Shown: positions 1 through 6,000 of the stretch, one piece after another | Layout: each line of letters begins with the position of its first letter | Position numbering within the stretch: position 1 is the stretch's first letter | Source: an uncultured Leptotrichia sp. | GTDB lineage: Bacteria > Fusobacteriota > Fusobacteriia > Fusobacteriales > Leptotrichiaceae | Direction: 5' to 3' | Assembly: GCA_938017765.1 (NCBI GenBank) | Contig: CALIJH010000141.1 | Span: forward strand, 1-6,421 | DNA: 6,421 nt | Program-made: the position numbers and the translations under genes | Notes under the pieces: generated by a model | What the model was told of the DNA's origin: nothing | Database searches by the model: none | What the model saw: the letters and a program-made list of their open reading frames with translations, nothing else

Positions 1-164
1 TGAACATTAAAGGAAAGTTGCTTTCTATATCTAGCAAGGTAGCACCAGCGGTTATTGCTTCGGATAATCTTGGGGAAATTCAGGATGTTATTCAAGATGA
101 AATATTCGAGGTTTTAGAGGAACTTAGTGAATATGATCCAGATATGTTTAAAAATAATAATTAA
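1..164 (+). CDS. 3' end of an unrecognised protein gene (5' end outside window)
   Basis: An open frame runs from the window edge (first full codon at position 3) to a TAA at 162-164 and gives 53 C-terminal residues. The tail begins NIKGKLLSISSKVAPAVIAS, continues with an acidic, probably helical stretch (EIQDVIQDEIFEVLEEL) and ends in a polar FKNNN. It looks like the end of a soluble protein: there is no membrane segment and no catalytic motif I can name. I do not recognise the family, and 53 residues are too few to assign one. Codon use matches the neighbouring genes. The gene converges on the EamA transporter, with only 7 bp between the two stop codons and no strong hairpin there, so its transcript may run into the antisense strand of the transporter gene. 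Confidence 0.6.
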   Translation, partial: NIKGKLLSISSKVAPAVIASDNLGEIQDVIQDEIFEVLEELSEYDPDMFKNNN

Positions 165-171
165 AAATGAA

Positions 172-1062
172 CTATAATTTTTTTTCTAAGAAGAATATGG
201 AAACAAAAACTAACATAAATCCGATTAACTCAATAGGGGAGAATTTAAGTCTAAAAAGTATTACTGATAATACTGCCGCAAGGATTGGTTCAAAAGCGGT
301 CAGAATTCCTGCAAGGGACGATGAAATATAATTCAGACTTGTAATATAAATCAGATACGCTATAGCAGTTCCCAAAATTATTACGATTATTACCTGAATA
401 ATCGATTCTATATTTATAATTCCTTCAATTTTCCATACAGGATGAATGATGTTGGCAATTATACTTCCTAAAATCATACCCCAACCTACGACGGTGATAC
501 TTCCGTATTTTTTTATTAATTTTTTTGGCTGAATTGAATAAAAGGCTATCATAATAGCTGACGCAATTCCGATTAGCAAAGCTTCCAAAGAGCCTGAAAA
601 ATTTGAAAGATTTCCTTTTGTTGCAATAAATACAACTCCTAAAATGGTCATAAATAAAAAAACAACTGTGGAAAGGGGAGGTATTTTTCTATTTTTTACA
701 GATTCATAAATAAAAATGAAAAATGGAGCGGTAAATTGAATAATTGTAGCGAAAGAAACATTACTTAGTTCTATTGTTTTAAAATATGTGAACTGAACAA
801 AATATATTCCTGCGACACCGAATAAAATTATTCCGAAAAAGTCTTTCCAATTTTTTAAAGGTTTTAATATAGACTTTTTTTCAATAAAAATGACTGCTGC
901 ACAAAGTAATATTCCTGAAATCAGTGTTCTCGCTGAAACAAGCCAATTTGACGAAAAATGAAATTTTTTAAAAAGAAATTCTCCTGAAACTCCTGAAATA
1001 GACCAGAGACTGGCAGCTGAACTTGCCAATATTATACCGCGTAATTTTTTTTGAATTTTCAT
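172..1062 (-). CDS. EamA/DMT-family membrane transporter (substrate unknown)
   Basis: This 296-residue, very hydrophobic protein has about ten transmembrane helices arranged as two EamA repeats (roughly residues 8-147 and 159-293), the usual size and build of the drug/metabolite transporter superfamily. Each half contains the family's typical helix with a proline: TIIQFTAPFFI near 106-116 in the first and GILTAFEPILAAVLS near 252-266 in the second. The N-terminal helix has the usual small-residue and Trp pattern (LASSAASLWSISGVSGEF). Such proteins are inner-membrane exporters or importers of small metabolites or amino acids, but the substrate cannot be read from sequence. I chose the ATG at 1062-1060 because an AGAGG lies 8 nt upstream of it and translation from there begins directly before helix 1. 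The frame stays open to an earlier ATG at 1173, but that extension of 37 residues is basic, lacks a Shine-Dalgarno and would be unusual for the family. Confidence 0.88.
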   Translation of the reverse strand: MKIQKKLRGIILASSAASLWSISGVSGEFLFKKFHFSSNWLVSARTLISGILLCAAVIFIEKKSILKPLKNWKDFFGIILFGVAGIYFVQFTYFKTIELSNVSFATIIQFTAPFFIFIYESVKNRKIPPLSTVVFLFMTILGVVFIATKGNLSNFSGSLEALLIGIASAIMIAFYSIQPKKLIKKYGSITVVGWGMILGSIIANIIHPVWKIEGIINIESIIQVIIVIILGTAIAYLIYITSLNYISSSLAGILTAFEPILAAVLSVILFRLKFSPIELIGFMLVFVSIFFLEKKL

Positions 1063-1192
1063 ACTTTTTTCCTCTTTGTAGTTTTTGATTATATATTTTC
1101 TTGATTTTAAAAGTTTTAGATAATTTGTATTTTTAGTTGACTTAAATTGTTTAATTAGTCTGTATTGAAACAATGTTTTTAAATTACAGATA

Positions 1193-1201
1193 ATTATAAC
1201 A
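1193..1201 (-). promoter_or_regulatory. candidate extended -10 promoter for the EamA transporter gene
   Basis: Read on the minus strand this is TGTTATAAT, a perfect -10 hexamer preceded by the TGn extension. No good -35 box lies 16-18 bp upstream, which is acceptable for an extended -10 promoter. It would give a leader of about 120 nt before the start codon at 1062. In such AT-rich DNA chance matches to TATAAT are common, and a second TATAAT lies closer to the gene (minus strand, 1093-1088), so the assignment is tentative. Confidence 0.35.
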
Positions 1202-1275
1202 CAGTGCGATAGAAAATAAAACCGAACTTTATAAAAAATTATATGATATTTTAATTAAAAACATATTATAAAAAA

Positions 1276-1307
1276 TAAAAAAATTGAAAATATTTTCAAT
1301 TTTTTTA
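1276..1307. repeat. perfect 32-bp palindrome in the divergent spacer
   Basis: The two 16-bp arms are exactly complementary with no loop, centred between 1291 and 1292; the core is ATTGAAAATATTTTCAAT flanked by A and T runs. The only G:C pair on each arm is G1286/C1297. It lies between the 5' ends of two divergent genes, which suits an operator for a dimeric regulator. The run of Ts on either strand after the arm would also allow a weak bidirectional terminator, but no transcript is known to need termination here. The sequence alone does not decide between these. Confidence 0.5.
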
Positions 1308-1387
1308 ATATATGGAAATTTTTTTAAATTTTCAGTGTATTTTAAGTTTTTAGAGGTATAATAAAAAAAATAAAATATGATTTTGGA

Positions 1388-1416
1388 TTGAAAATATTAA
1401 AAACATATGATAGAAT
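1388..1416 (+). promoter_or_regulatory. candidate promoter for the transpeptidase operon
   Basis: TTGAAA (1388-1393) and TAGAAT (1411-1416) are separated by 17 bp, and each matches five of six consensus bases. Transcription would start near 1423, about 50 nt before the ATG at 1475. Two perfect TATAAT hexamers nearby (1357-1362 and 1422-1427) are alternatives but lack a convincing -35 at the right distance. Confidence 0.45.
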
Positions 1417-1474
1417 AATATTATAATGTAAATAAATGAATAAGTATTTGAAGAAGAATTAAGGAGAGAAAAAT

Positions 1475-3034
1475 ATGTTGAAGAAAGTAACACTATTGGT
1501 ATCATTTATTTTATTGTGGACGACGAATGCTTTTTCTTATGAGAAATTTAATGTCCCTGGAGAGTTTTCGGAAAGTTTTGTGATATCAGGATTTATTTCT
1601 GATATTTTTGAATACGATTTCAATAATGACGGTATAAAGGAAAAGGTACTTGTAAATTATAAGGACAGTGATATTAAAACTAAAGTAATAATCTCTATTT
1701 ATGTTATGGAAAATGGGAAGTACAGATTTGCCTATCAAATTCCTTTAAAAAATGAAATAAATCTTTTTTCTATAAAAAAAGCTCAGGAAGCATTACAAAA
1801 AGTGAAAGAACATTATAATGACTATTCAAAGGATTTACAGCAGGGAGAAGTGAGATATGTAAGACTGCTGGATGATAATACCAATGAACAGATTGTTTTT
1901 GATATGAAATTTGATAAACATTCACCTAAAAATCTTGATAATTTTGTGTTTGTGAAAAAAACAACAGTATTTAATCAAATGCCGAGTCATCATTCAGAGG
2001 TTGCTTTTATAGCTAAATACAAAGATAAACCAAGAATATTACTGGAATTTTTATCATTGAAAGGCAATGAAGAAAAAATCTGGTATTTTACCGAAATTGA
2101 AGAAAATAAAAATAAAATCAAGGGATATGTAGCAGGTAGTGAAAATACTATTCAAAAAAGAGGATTTTATTGGGAAGAAATGCACTCAAAAATTGAAAAA
2201 GTAAATAATTTTATAAATCTTGCCATAAGAGATAAGACTGATTTATATATAGTTACCCAATATAGGCCTCTTGTCAATGATTTCTACAGTGTAAAGGATA
2301 AATTTGGAAACAGAAAAAATCAAAGTGTTGTAGGATATACAAGTCCTGATAAAAAAGGAGAAATAATAAATATACCTGACCAGACTATTTTAAAGGTACT
2401 GGGAGAAGAAAACAATATGCTGAAAATAGAAACTCCTTTATATGGAGGTCCTTATTATATAGATAATAATCCTGATTTACTGAAAAAGCTTGATTTGAAT
2501 TCTCAAGTAAATAAATTTATAGCTATTGACCCTAACAATCAGACTGAAGCAATATTGGAAAGAATAAAAAATACGGATAATTTTGCAATTATTTCTTATT
2601 CTTTTGTAACAACAGGAAGGGATAACGGACATTCTTCCTATGAAACGCCTCATGGAGCGTTTTTGGTGGCATTTACAAGACCATATATGATGTTTACAAG
2701 AAATGTGAGAAACGGAGAAGATTTGTCAAATATTCCTAAACATAAGAGAGTAGGAAATCGAAGTGATGTGGTTGTAGGAGGGGAAGCAAAATATGCAGTA
2801 AGATTTAGTGGAGGTGCCTATATGCACGGGATTCCGTATTCATACGGTGCAAATACTGAAGCTGTAAAAGCTGTAGTTGCCCAGAAGATAGGTACTTATA
2901 AGGAGTCCCATAAATGTGTAAGGCACTATGATGATCAGATTGAGTTTATAGTAAATTGGATAAATGGAAATAGCACAAATAAAGAAAGAGATAATACAAT
3001 ACCTGATGAACCTGTAATAGCTGTTGTATTATAA
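1475..3034 (+). CDS. secreted L,D-transpeptidase-like (YkuD) protein, paralogue 1
   Basis: This 519-residue exported protein is probably a peptidoglycan L,D-transpeptidase acting outside the cytoplasmic membrane. AAGGAG at 1461-1466 sits 8 nt before the ATG. Residues 1-21 form a signal peptide (MLKK, hydrophobic core, then AFS before Tyr22), with no lipobox. An aspartate-rich DFNNDGIKE loop at 48-56 resembles a calcium-binding DxNxDG turn. Residues about 157-230 align with the SH3b region of the downstream paralogue but are diverged. A shared middle module follows (YSVKDKFGNRKNQS, 271-284). The C-terminal YkuD-like domain (about 347-497) has TTG...ETPHGAFLV (379-398), the conserved His in YMHGIP (His451) and the Cys motif ESHKCVRHYDDQ (Cys481, Arg483). 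Two features differ from the usual HX14-17[S/T]HGC signature: Lys480 replaces Gly, and 26 residues separate His451 from Ser478. Activity as a transpeptidase is therefore inferred. The neighbouring gene is a tandem paralogue. Confidence 0.85.
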   Translation: MLKKVTLLVSFILLWTTNAFSYEKFNVPGEFSESFVISGFISDIFEYDFNNDGIKEKVLVNYKDSDIKTKVIISIYVMENGKYRFAYQIPLKNEINLFSIKKAQEALQKVKEHYNDYSKDLQQGEVRYVRLLDDNTNEQIVFDMKFDKHSPKNLDNFVFVKKTTVFNQMPSHHSEVAFIAKYKDKPRILLEFLSLKGNEEKIWYFTEIEENKNKIKGYVAGSENTIQKRGFYWEEMHSKIEKVNNFINLAIRDKTDLYIVTQYRPLVNDFYSVKDKFGNRKNQSVVGYTSPDKKGEIINIPDQTILKVLGEENNMLKIETPLYGGPYYIDNNPDLLKKLDLNSQVNKFIAIDPNNQTEAILERIKNTDNFAIISYSFVTTGRDNGHSSYETPHGAFLVAFTRPYMMFTRNVRNGEDLSNIPKHKRVGNRSDVVVGGEAKYAVRFSGGAYMHGIPYSYGANTEAVKAVVAQKIGTYKESHKCVRHYDDQIEFIVNWINGNSTNKERDNTIPDEPVIAVVL

Positions 3035-3071
3035 AAATATACTTTAAAATATACTTAAAATGAGGTGGAAT

Positions 3072-4811
3072 ATGAATTTGAGAAAGCTACAATTTTTAGT
3101 AGGAGTTACTTTATCATCAATTATAACAGTTGCAGCTCCTACGGGAACAACGGCAGTAAATCCGACAGTTCAGAAAAACTGGAAAAGCGTACAGATGACG
3201 CCTGATCTTGATAAAGACGGGAAAAATGATATACTGGTAATTGAATACATTGAGGAGAGTGATAAGATTTATACAAGATTTACTCCTTATATTAAAGATG
3301 AAAATAATAAAACTGTAAAAGGTCAGACAACTGAAAAAATATTTGAGAGAAATGTTTTTCAAAAAGAATTTAATAAATATTCAAAGGAATATGTCAGAAA
3401 ATACCCTAAGAAAACAAAAAATAATATAATATCCAATGAAAAAGTAAATAAACCCGTAAATAGCACACAGCCAAATAATCAGAATAAACAAACTGAAAAA
3501 AAAGACATACCAAGTTTTATTCCGCCTGTTCAAAATCAAAATAAGGAAGCGGAAGATAGAATAGCAGTTCCTCAGGATTTAAAAGATACAGAAAACAGTT
3601 CAAAAGATAAAATACCTGATGAACAATCTGACAAAGAAATTCAGAAAGTTGATAGTAATCAGCCAATACAAAAAATAAAATTGATAAAAGGAGCTTATCC
3701 TTACATAACTTATTATTTAAAAGAAAGACCTGAAAATCTTACTTTTGATTATAAATATTCTAAAAATTCTCCAATGGATATGGATGAATTTATTTTCATA
3801 AAAACTGCTTCAAATATAAGAAAAGAGCCAAATCAAAATTCAGGAATTTTAAAAAAAGTGAATTATGGTCATAAATATAAAGTAGTCGGGAAAGTAAAAA
3901 CGACAGCTAAAGGTGGTACGTCTGAATGGTACGAAGTATATTTTGACGGTAAATTAGGATATGTTCCTGTTAGTGTAGGAATAAAAAGAGAATTTGACTG
4001 GCATGATATGATGAAGAAAGTGGAAAAGACAAATAAATTTATTACAGAGGCTATTTCCAAAGGAGAGACAATCTATGTTTTGGATGATTATGTACCTTTA
4101 GGAGGTGGAAGCAGCTCCGTCAAAGATAAATTTGGAAATAGAGAAAATCAGAGTGAAAGAGGATATTTAAATTCCAATTTTAAAGAATTTATAAATTTAC
4201 CTGATAGAACTTTGATGACTATTGTCGAAGAAACTGACAAATATTTAAAAGTAAAAGTGGATGCTTATGATAGTGGTACTTATTATTTAAGAAAATCTAA
4301 AAAAGGACTTTTGAAAGATAGCAAGATTGATACTGAAATTACAAGATTTATATATGTTGATAGACACAGTCAGAATGAGATGATTATTGAAAAAAATGCT
4401 GATTTAAATAACTGGAATGTAGTAACAACTTCGTTTGTAACTACAGGAAAAGATTCGGGAAATTCTTATGCAACACCGTACGGAACATTTTTGATAGCAT
4501 ATTCAAAACCTGTAATGCAATATACAGGCTCTGATAACAAGACAATTGTAGGAGATGCAAACAATGCGGTAAGATTCAGTGGAGGTGGATATATGCACAG
4601 TATACCCTCACTGTTTGAACCGAAAGAAACAAGAAAAACAAGAAAAGCCGCTACTGCAAGAAAAATTGGAACATTTGCCGAGTCGCATAAATGTATAAGA
4701 CATTATGACGACCAAATAAAATTTATTTATAACTGGTTGGGAAATTCTTCGCCCGGTAATAAATTAGGACATAGAGTTCCTTCGGTACCGACGGTTATGT
4801 TAGTTAAATAG
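3072..4811 (+). CDS. secreted SH3b/L,D-transpeptidase-like (YkuD) protein, paralogue 2
   Basis: This is a paralogue of the preceding gene, 37 bp downstream with no terminator between, so probably co-transcribed. I start it at ATG 3072 (579 residues), behind GAGGTGG at 3062-3068 and directly before a signal peptide (MNLRKLQFLVGV..., cleavage likely after TVA). The in-frame ATG at 3060 has no Shine-Dalgarno. Residue numbers below count from 3060. A DLDKDGKND loop lies at 49-57. An Asn/Lys/Gln/Pro-rich linker spans about 115-205 and is absent from paralogue 1. An SH3b domain occupies about 244-305 (SNIRKEPNQNSGIL, then WYEVYFDGKLGYVPV), likely for cell-wall binding. The shared module VKDKFGNRENQS is at 354-365. 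The YkuD-like domain (about 428-560) has TTG...ATPYGTFLI, His513 in YMHSIP, and ESHKCIRHYDDQ with Cys545. As in paralogue 1, Lys replaces the Gly of SHGC and the His-to-Ser gap is long (28 residues). It probably remodels or crosslinks peptidoglycan, or anchors a protein to it. Confidence 0.85.
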   Translation: MNLRKLQFLVGVTLSSIITVAAPTGTTAVNPTVQKNWKSVQMTPDLDKDGKNDILVIEYIEESDKIYTRFTPYIKDENNKTVKGQTTEKIFERNVFQKEFNKYSKEYVRKYPKKTKNNIISNEKVNKPVNSTQPNNQNKQTEKKDIPSFIPPVQNQNKEAEDRIAVPQDLKDTENSSKDKIPDEQSDKEIQKVDSNQPIQKIKLIKGAYPYITYYLKERPENLTFDYKYSKNSPMDMDEFIFIKTASNIRKEPNQNSGILKKVNYGHKYKVVGKVKTTAKGGTSEWYEVYFDGKLGYVPVSVGIKREFDWHDMMKKVEKTNKFITEAISKGETIYVLDDYVPLGGGSSSVKDKFGNRENQSERGYLNSNFKEFINLPDRTLMTIVEETDKYLKVKVDAYDSGTYYLRKSKKGLLKDSKIDTEITRFIYVDRHSQNEMIIEKNADLNNWNVVTTSFVTTGKDSGNSYATPYGTFLIAYSKPVMQYTGSDNKTIVGDANNAVRFSGGGYMHSIPSLFEPKETRKTRKAATARKIGTFAESHKCIRHYDDQIKFIYNWLGNSSPGNKLGHRVPSVPTVMLVK

Positions 4812-4913
4812 TTTAATGAAAATAAGTGTGAAGTAAGATACCATAATCAACTAATTTTCTAAAATATGGCTATACTACGGAAAAAATAGAAAATATTAAC
4901 AAAATTGAAAAAG

Positions 4914-4942
4914 TTGTATTTTTTGCAAAAATTTGGTATACT
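4914..4942 (+). promoter_or_regulatory. candidate extended -10 promoter for the small-ORF/DUF2335 unit
   Basis: TGGTATACT at 4934-4942 is an extended -10 (TGn followed by TATACT, five of six matches). TTGTAT at 4914-4919 lies 17 bp upstream as a weak -35. Transcription would begin near 4949, only about 23 nt before the ATG at 4972, leaving just enough leader for the AGGAGG at 4959-4964. I see no terminator for the upstream transpeptidase operon in 4812-4910, so read-through is also possible. Confidence 0.5.
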
Positions 4943-4971
4943 TTAATTGAGTAGAATTAGGAGGTAATCTT

Positions 4972-5151
4972 ATGAAAAGAAGAACAAGAAGTTTTATATC
5001 GGGTATGGCTGATGTTGCTAATTCTTCACGAAAATCTATATCCAATCCTGCTAAAAGCGATTTAAGAGCATTGAGTTCGGATTGGGAAAAAATAGGAAAA
5101 GATTTAAGATATGCGATTAATAAATACAAAAAGGAATATGTAAATGAGTAA
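4972..5151 (+). CDS. unrecognised basic 59-residue small protein, coupled to DUF2335 gene
   Basis: A short open frame (ATG 4972, TAA 5149-5151) has a perfect AGGAGG at 4959-4964 with a 7-nt spacing, the strongest ribosome binding site in the window. The product is soluble-looking and positively charged. It starts MKRRTRSFISGMADVANSSR and ends in a probable amphipathic helix rich in Lys, Asp and Tyr (about residues 35-56). It has no signal peptide, no membrane segment and no cysteines. I do not recognise the family. Its last codons overlap the start of the DUF2335 gene by 8 bp (ATGAGTAA), which points to translational coupling and a shared function. An arginine-rich N-terminus could bind nucleic acid or acidic lipid, but that is only a guess. 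The strong ribosome site, the consistent codon use and the overlap argue that it is real. Confidence 0.72.
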   Translation: MKRRTRSFISGMADVANSSRKSISNPAKSDLRALSSDWEKIGKDLRYAINKYKKEYVNE

Positions 5152-5638
5152 GGAATTGACCGAAAATAAAAAAAAGAAAAATCGCAAAATTGAAAAAAGA
5201 AATATTGATGAACATAAAGATGAAATATTACAGGTTGAGGAAATGGAAAAAACAGGTGAGATATCAGTATATCAAAAAATACACTTAGGTCCGCTTCCTT
5301 CTCCTGAAACGCTGGAAAGATACGAGAAAATCTGTCAGGGAGCAGCAGACAGAATTATAACAATGGCAGAAAAAGAACAGGATTATAGACATAAGATAAA
5401 TAATAAAGAAATGGATAATGACAGAGAAAGCAGGGCAAGTGGGAGAAGATTTTCCGTACTCCTGATTTCTTTGACCGTTTTATGTGCAACATTCTTGTTA
5501 TACAATGGAAAAACTTTGGAAGGTTTTGGTTCTTTATTGACCGGATTAAGTTTTTTGCTTGGTCCTTTATTTATTGAAAATTGGAATGATAAAACTGAAA
5601 AAGAAAATAATGAAGAAAAGAATATCAAAGATGAATAG
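5144..5638 (+). CDS. DUF2335 family two-helix membrane protein
   Basis: This 164-residue protein has three parts. Residues 1-38 are highly charged (KKKKNRKIEKR). The DUF2335 signature follows at about 46-85: HLGPLPSPETLERYEKICQG, then AADRIITMAEKEQDYRHK. After that come two hydrophobic helices at about 103-120 and 125-144, separated by a short NGKTLEG turn, and an acidic tail (DKTEKENNEEKN). The length and order are typical of the family, which is a predicted membrane protein of unknown function. The two-helix hairpin would put both the N-terminal region and the tail on the same side of the membrane, probably the cytoplasm. AAGGA at 5131-5135 lies 8 nt before the ATG, inside the upstream 59-residue gene, so translation is probably coupled. 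The gene ends at TAG 5636-5638 and is followed by a structured region and an intrinsic terminator. Confidence 0.85.
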   Translation: MSKELTENKKKKNRKIEKRNIDEHKDEILQVEEMEKTGEISVYQKIHLGPLPSPETLERYEKICQGAADRIITMAEKEQDYRHKINNKEMDNDRESRASGRRFSVLLISLTVLCATFLLYNGKTLEGFGSLLTGLSFLLGPLFIENWNDKTEKENNEEKNIKDE

Positions 5639-5680
5639 AGTTTTAATCAACTCTGTCAGGATGTTTGGGAGAATCCATCC
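5637..5680 (+). other. two small hairpins just after the DUF2335 stop codon
   Basis: AGAGTT (5637-5642) pairs with AACTCT (5649-5654) around a 6-nt loop and includes the last bases of the stop codon. GGATG (5659-5663) pairs with CATCC (5676-5680) around a 12-nt loop. Neither is followed directly by a T-run, so they are not terminators by themselves. They could protect the mRNA 3' end or be part of a larger structured RNA reaching to the terminator at 5734. Confidence 0.35.
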
Positions 5681-5699
5681 ATAAAAAAAACCTTTTGGG

Positions 5700-5734
5700 A
5701 TACGTGTGTCAAAAGGACGACATACGTATTTTTT
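5700..5734 (+). terminator. intrinsic terminator after the DUF2335 gene
   Basis: An 11-bp stem (5700-5710 with 5719-5729, one G·U pair at 5706/5723) closes an 8-nt loop and is followed by six Ts (5729-5734). This is the clearest intrinsic terminator in the window and ends the small-ORF/DUF2335 unit. The loop sequence (AAAAGG, with C5710) is also complementary to CCTTTTG at 5691-5697, so a pseudoknot or an alternative hairpin is possible. Confidence 0.75.
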
Positions 5735-5760
5735 ATGTTAAAAAATATTTAAGACATATA

Positions 5761-5784
5761 AATTATTCAAAAAATTATTCAAAA
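5761..5784 (+). repeat. 12-bp tandem repeat, two exact copies
   Basis: AATTATTCAAAA occurs twice head to tail (5761-5772 and 5773-5784). It lies in AT-rich spacer DNA just upstream of the CRISPR-like repeats. It may be simple slippage or a pair of binding sites; nothing else supports a function. Confidence 0.5.
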
Positions 5785-5812
5785 TATATTGAGTATTTGA
5801 AAATTACAAATG

Positions 5813-5840
5813 TTTAAAAAATATAAGTTTTGCTTATAAT
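5813..5840 (+). promoter_or_regulatory. candidate promoter overlapping the first 30-bp repeat
   Basis: TTTAAA (5813-5818) and TATAAT (5835-5840) are 16 bp apart. The -10 hexamer lies inside the first repeat copy, and the second copy repeats it at 5901-5906 without a good -35. Either could drive the transporter gene at 6001. Support is weak in DNA this AT-rich. Confidence 0.25.
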
Positions 5841-5922
5841 ATGTAGATTATTTGAGAGAAAGCAAATTTCTATGAGAGTAAAATCTAACAAGGTTTTGCT
5901 TATAATATGTAGATTATTTGAG
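5827..5922. CRISPR. CRISPR-like repeat-spacer-repeat, possible minimal or remnant array
   Basis: A 30-bp sequence starting GTTTTGCTTATAATATGTAG and ending ATTATTTGAG occurs exactly at 5827-5856 and 5893-5922 (the match extends one more A, to 31 bp). The 36 bp between are unrelated to the repeat. Repeat length, spacer length and the GTTTT start (or AAAAC end on the other strand) all fit a CRISPR unit. The repeat also has an internal dyad (ATAAT, 6-nt loop, ATTAT), as many CRISPR repeats do. No further copy is seen one period (66 bp) to either side, and no cas gene is in the window, so this is a single-spacer array or a remnant at most. Each copy also contains TATAAT, so a duplicated promoter or regulatory site is a real alternative. 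Confidence 0.45.
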
Positions 5923-6000
5923 ATATATATTTAAAAATATATGTTTCAAAGTATATAAATTTAAAAAACGAAATAAAATAAAAAAATAGGAGGAAATAAA

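Noticed and set aside
162..174. Bidirectional terminator between the convergent genes
   Set aside because: Only 7 bp separate the stop codons, and the nearby A and T runs lack a stable GC-containing stem.
1063..1173. N-terminal extension of the EamA transporter to an ATG at 1173
   Set aside because: The extra 37 residues are basic and polar, have no Shine-Dalgarno before them and precede the normal EamA start, which has its own AGAGG. The candidate -10 and leader fit the shorter form.
3060..3071. Start of paralogue 2 at ATG 3060
   Set aside because: No ribosome site precedes it, and the GAGGTGG needed for the next ATG (3072) would lie inside the coding region; the signal peptide begins cleanly at 3072.
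3117..4060. Minus-strand open frames at 3117-3362 and 3869-4060
   Set aside because: Both lie wholly inside the well-supported paralogue 2 gene, and their products resemble no protein I know.
4896..5129. Minus-strand open frame of 77 residues
   Set aside because: It overlaps the plus-strand 59-residue gene, which has a perfect Shine-Dalgarno and coupling to DUF2335.
5383..5628. Minus-strand open frame of 81 residues
   Set aside because: It is antisense to the DUF2335 gene; its hydrophobic, Ser/Leu-rich product is what antisense reading of this gene would give.
5940..6000. preQ1 riboswitch directly before the yhhQ-like gene
   Set aside because: The A-rich run (TTTAAAAAACG) looks superficially like the preQ1-I tail, but there is no preceding GC-containing stem-loop to pair with and no CTA motif.
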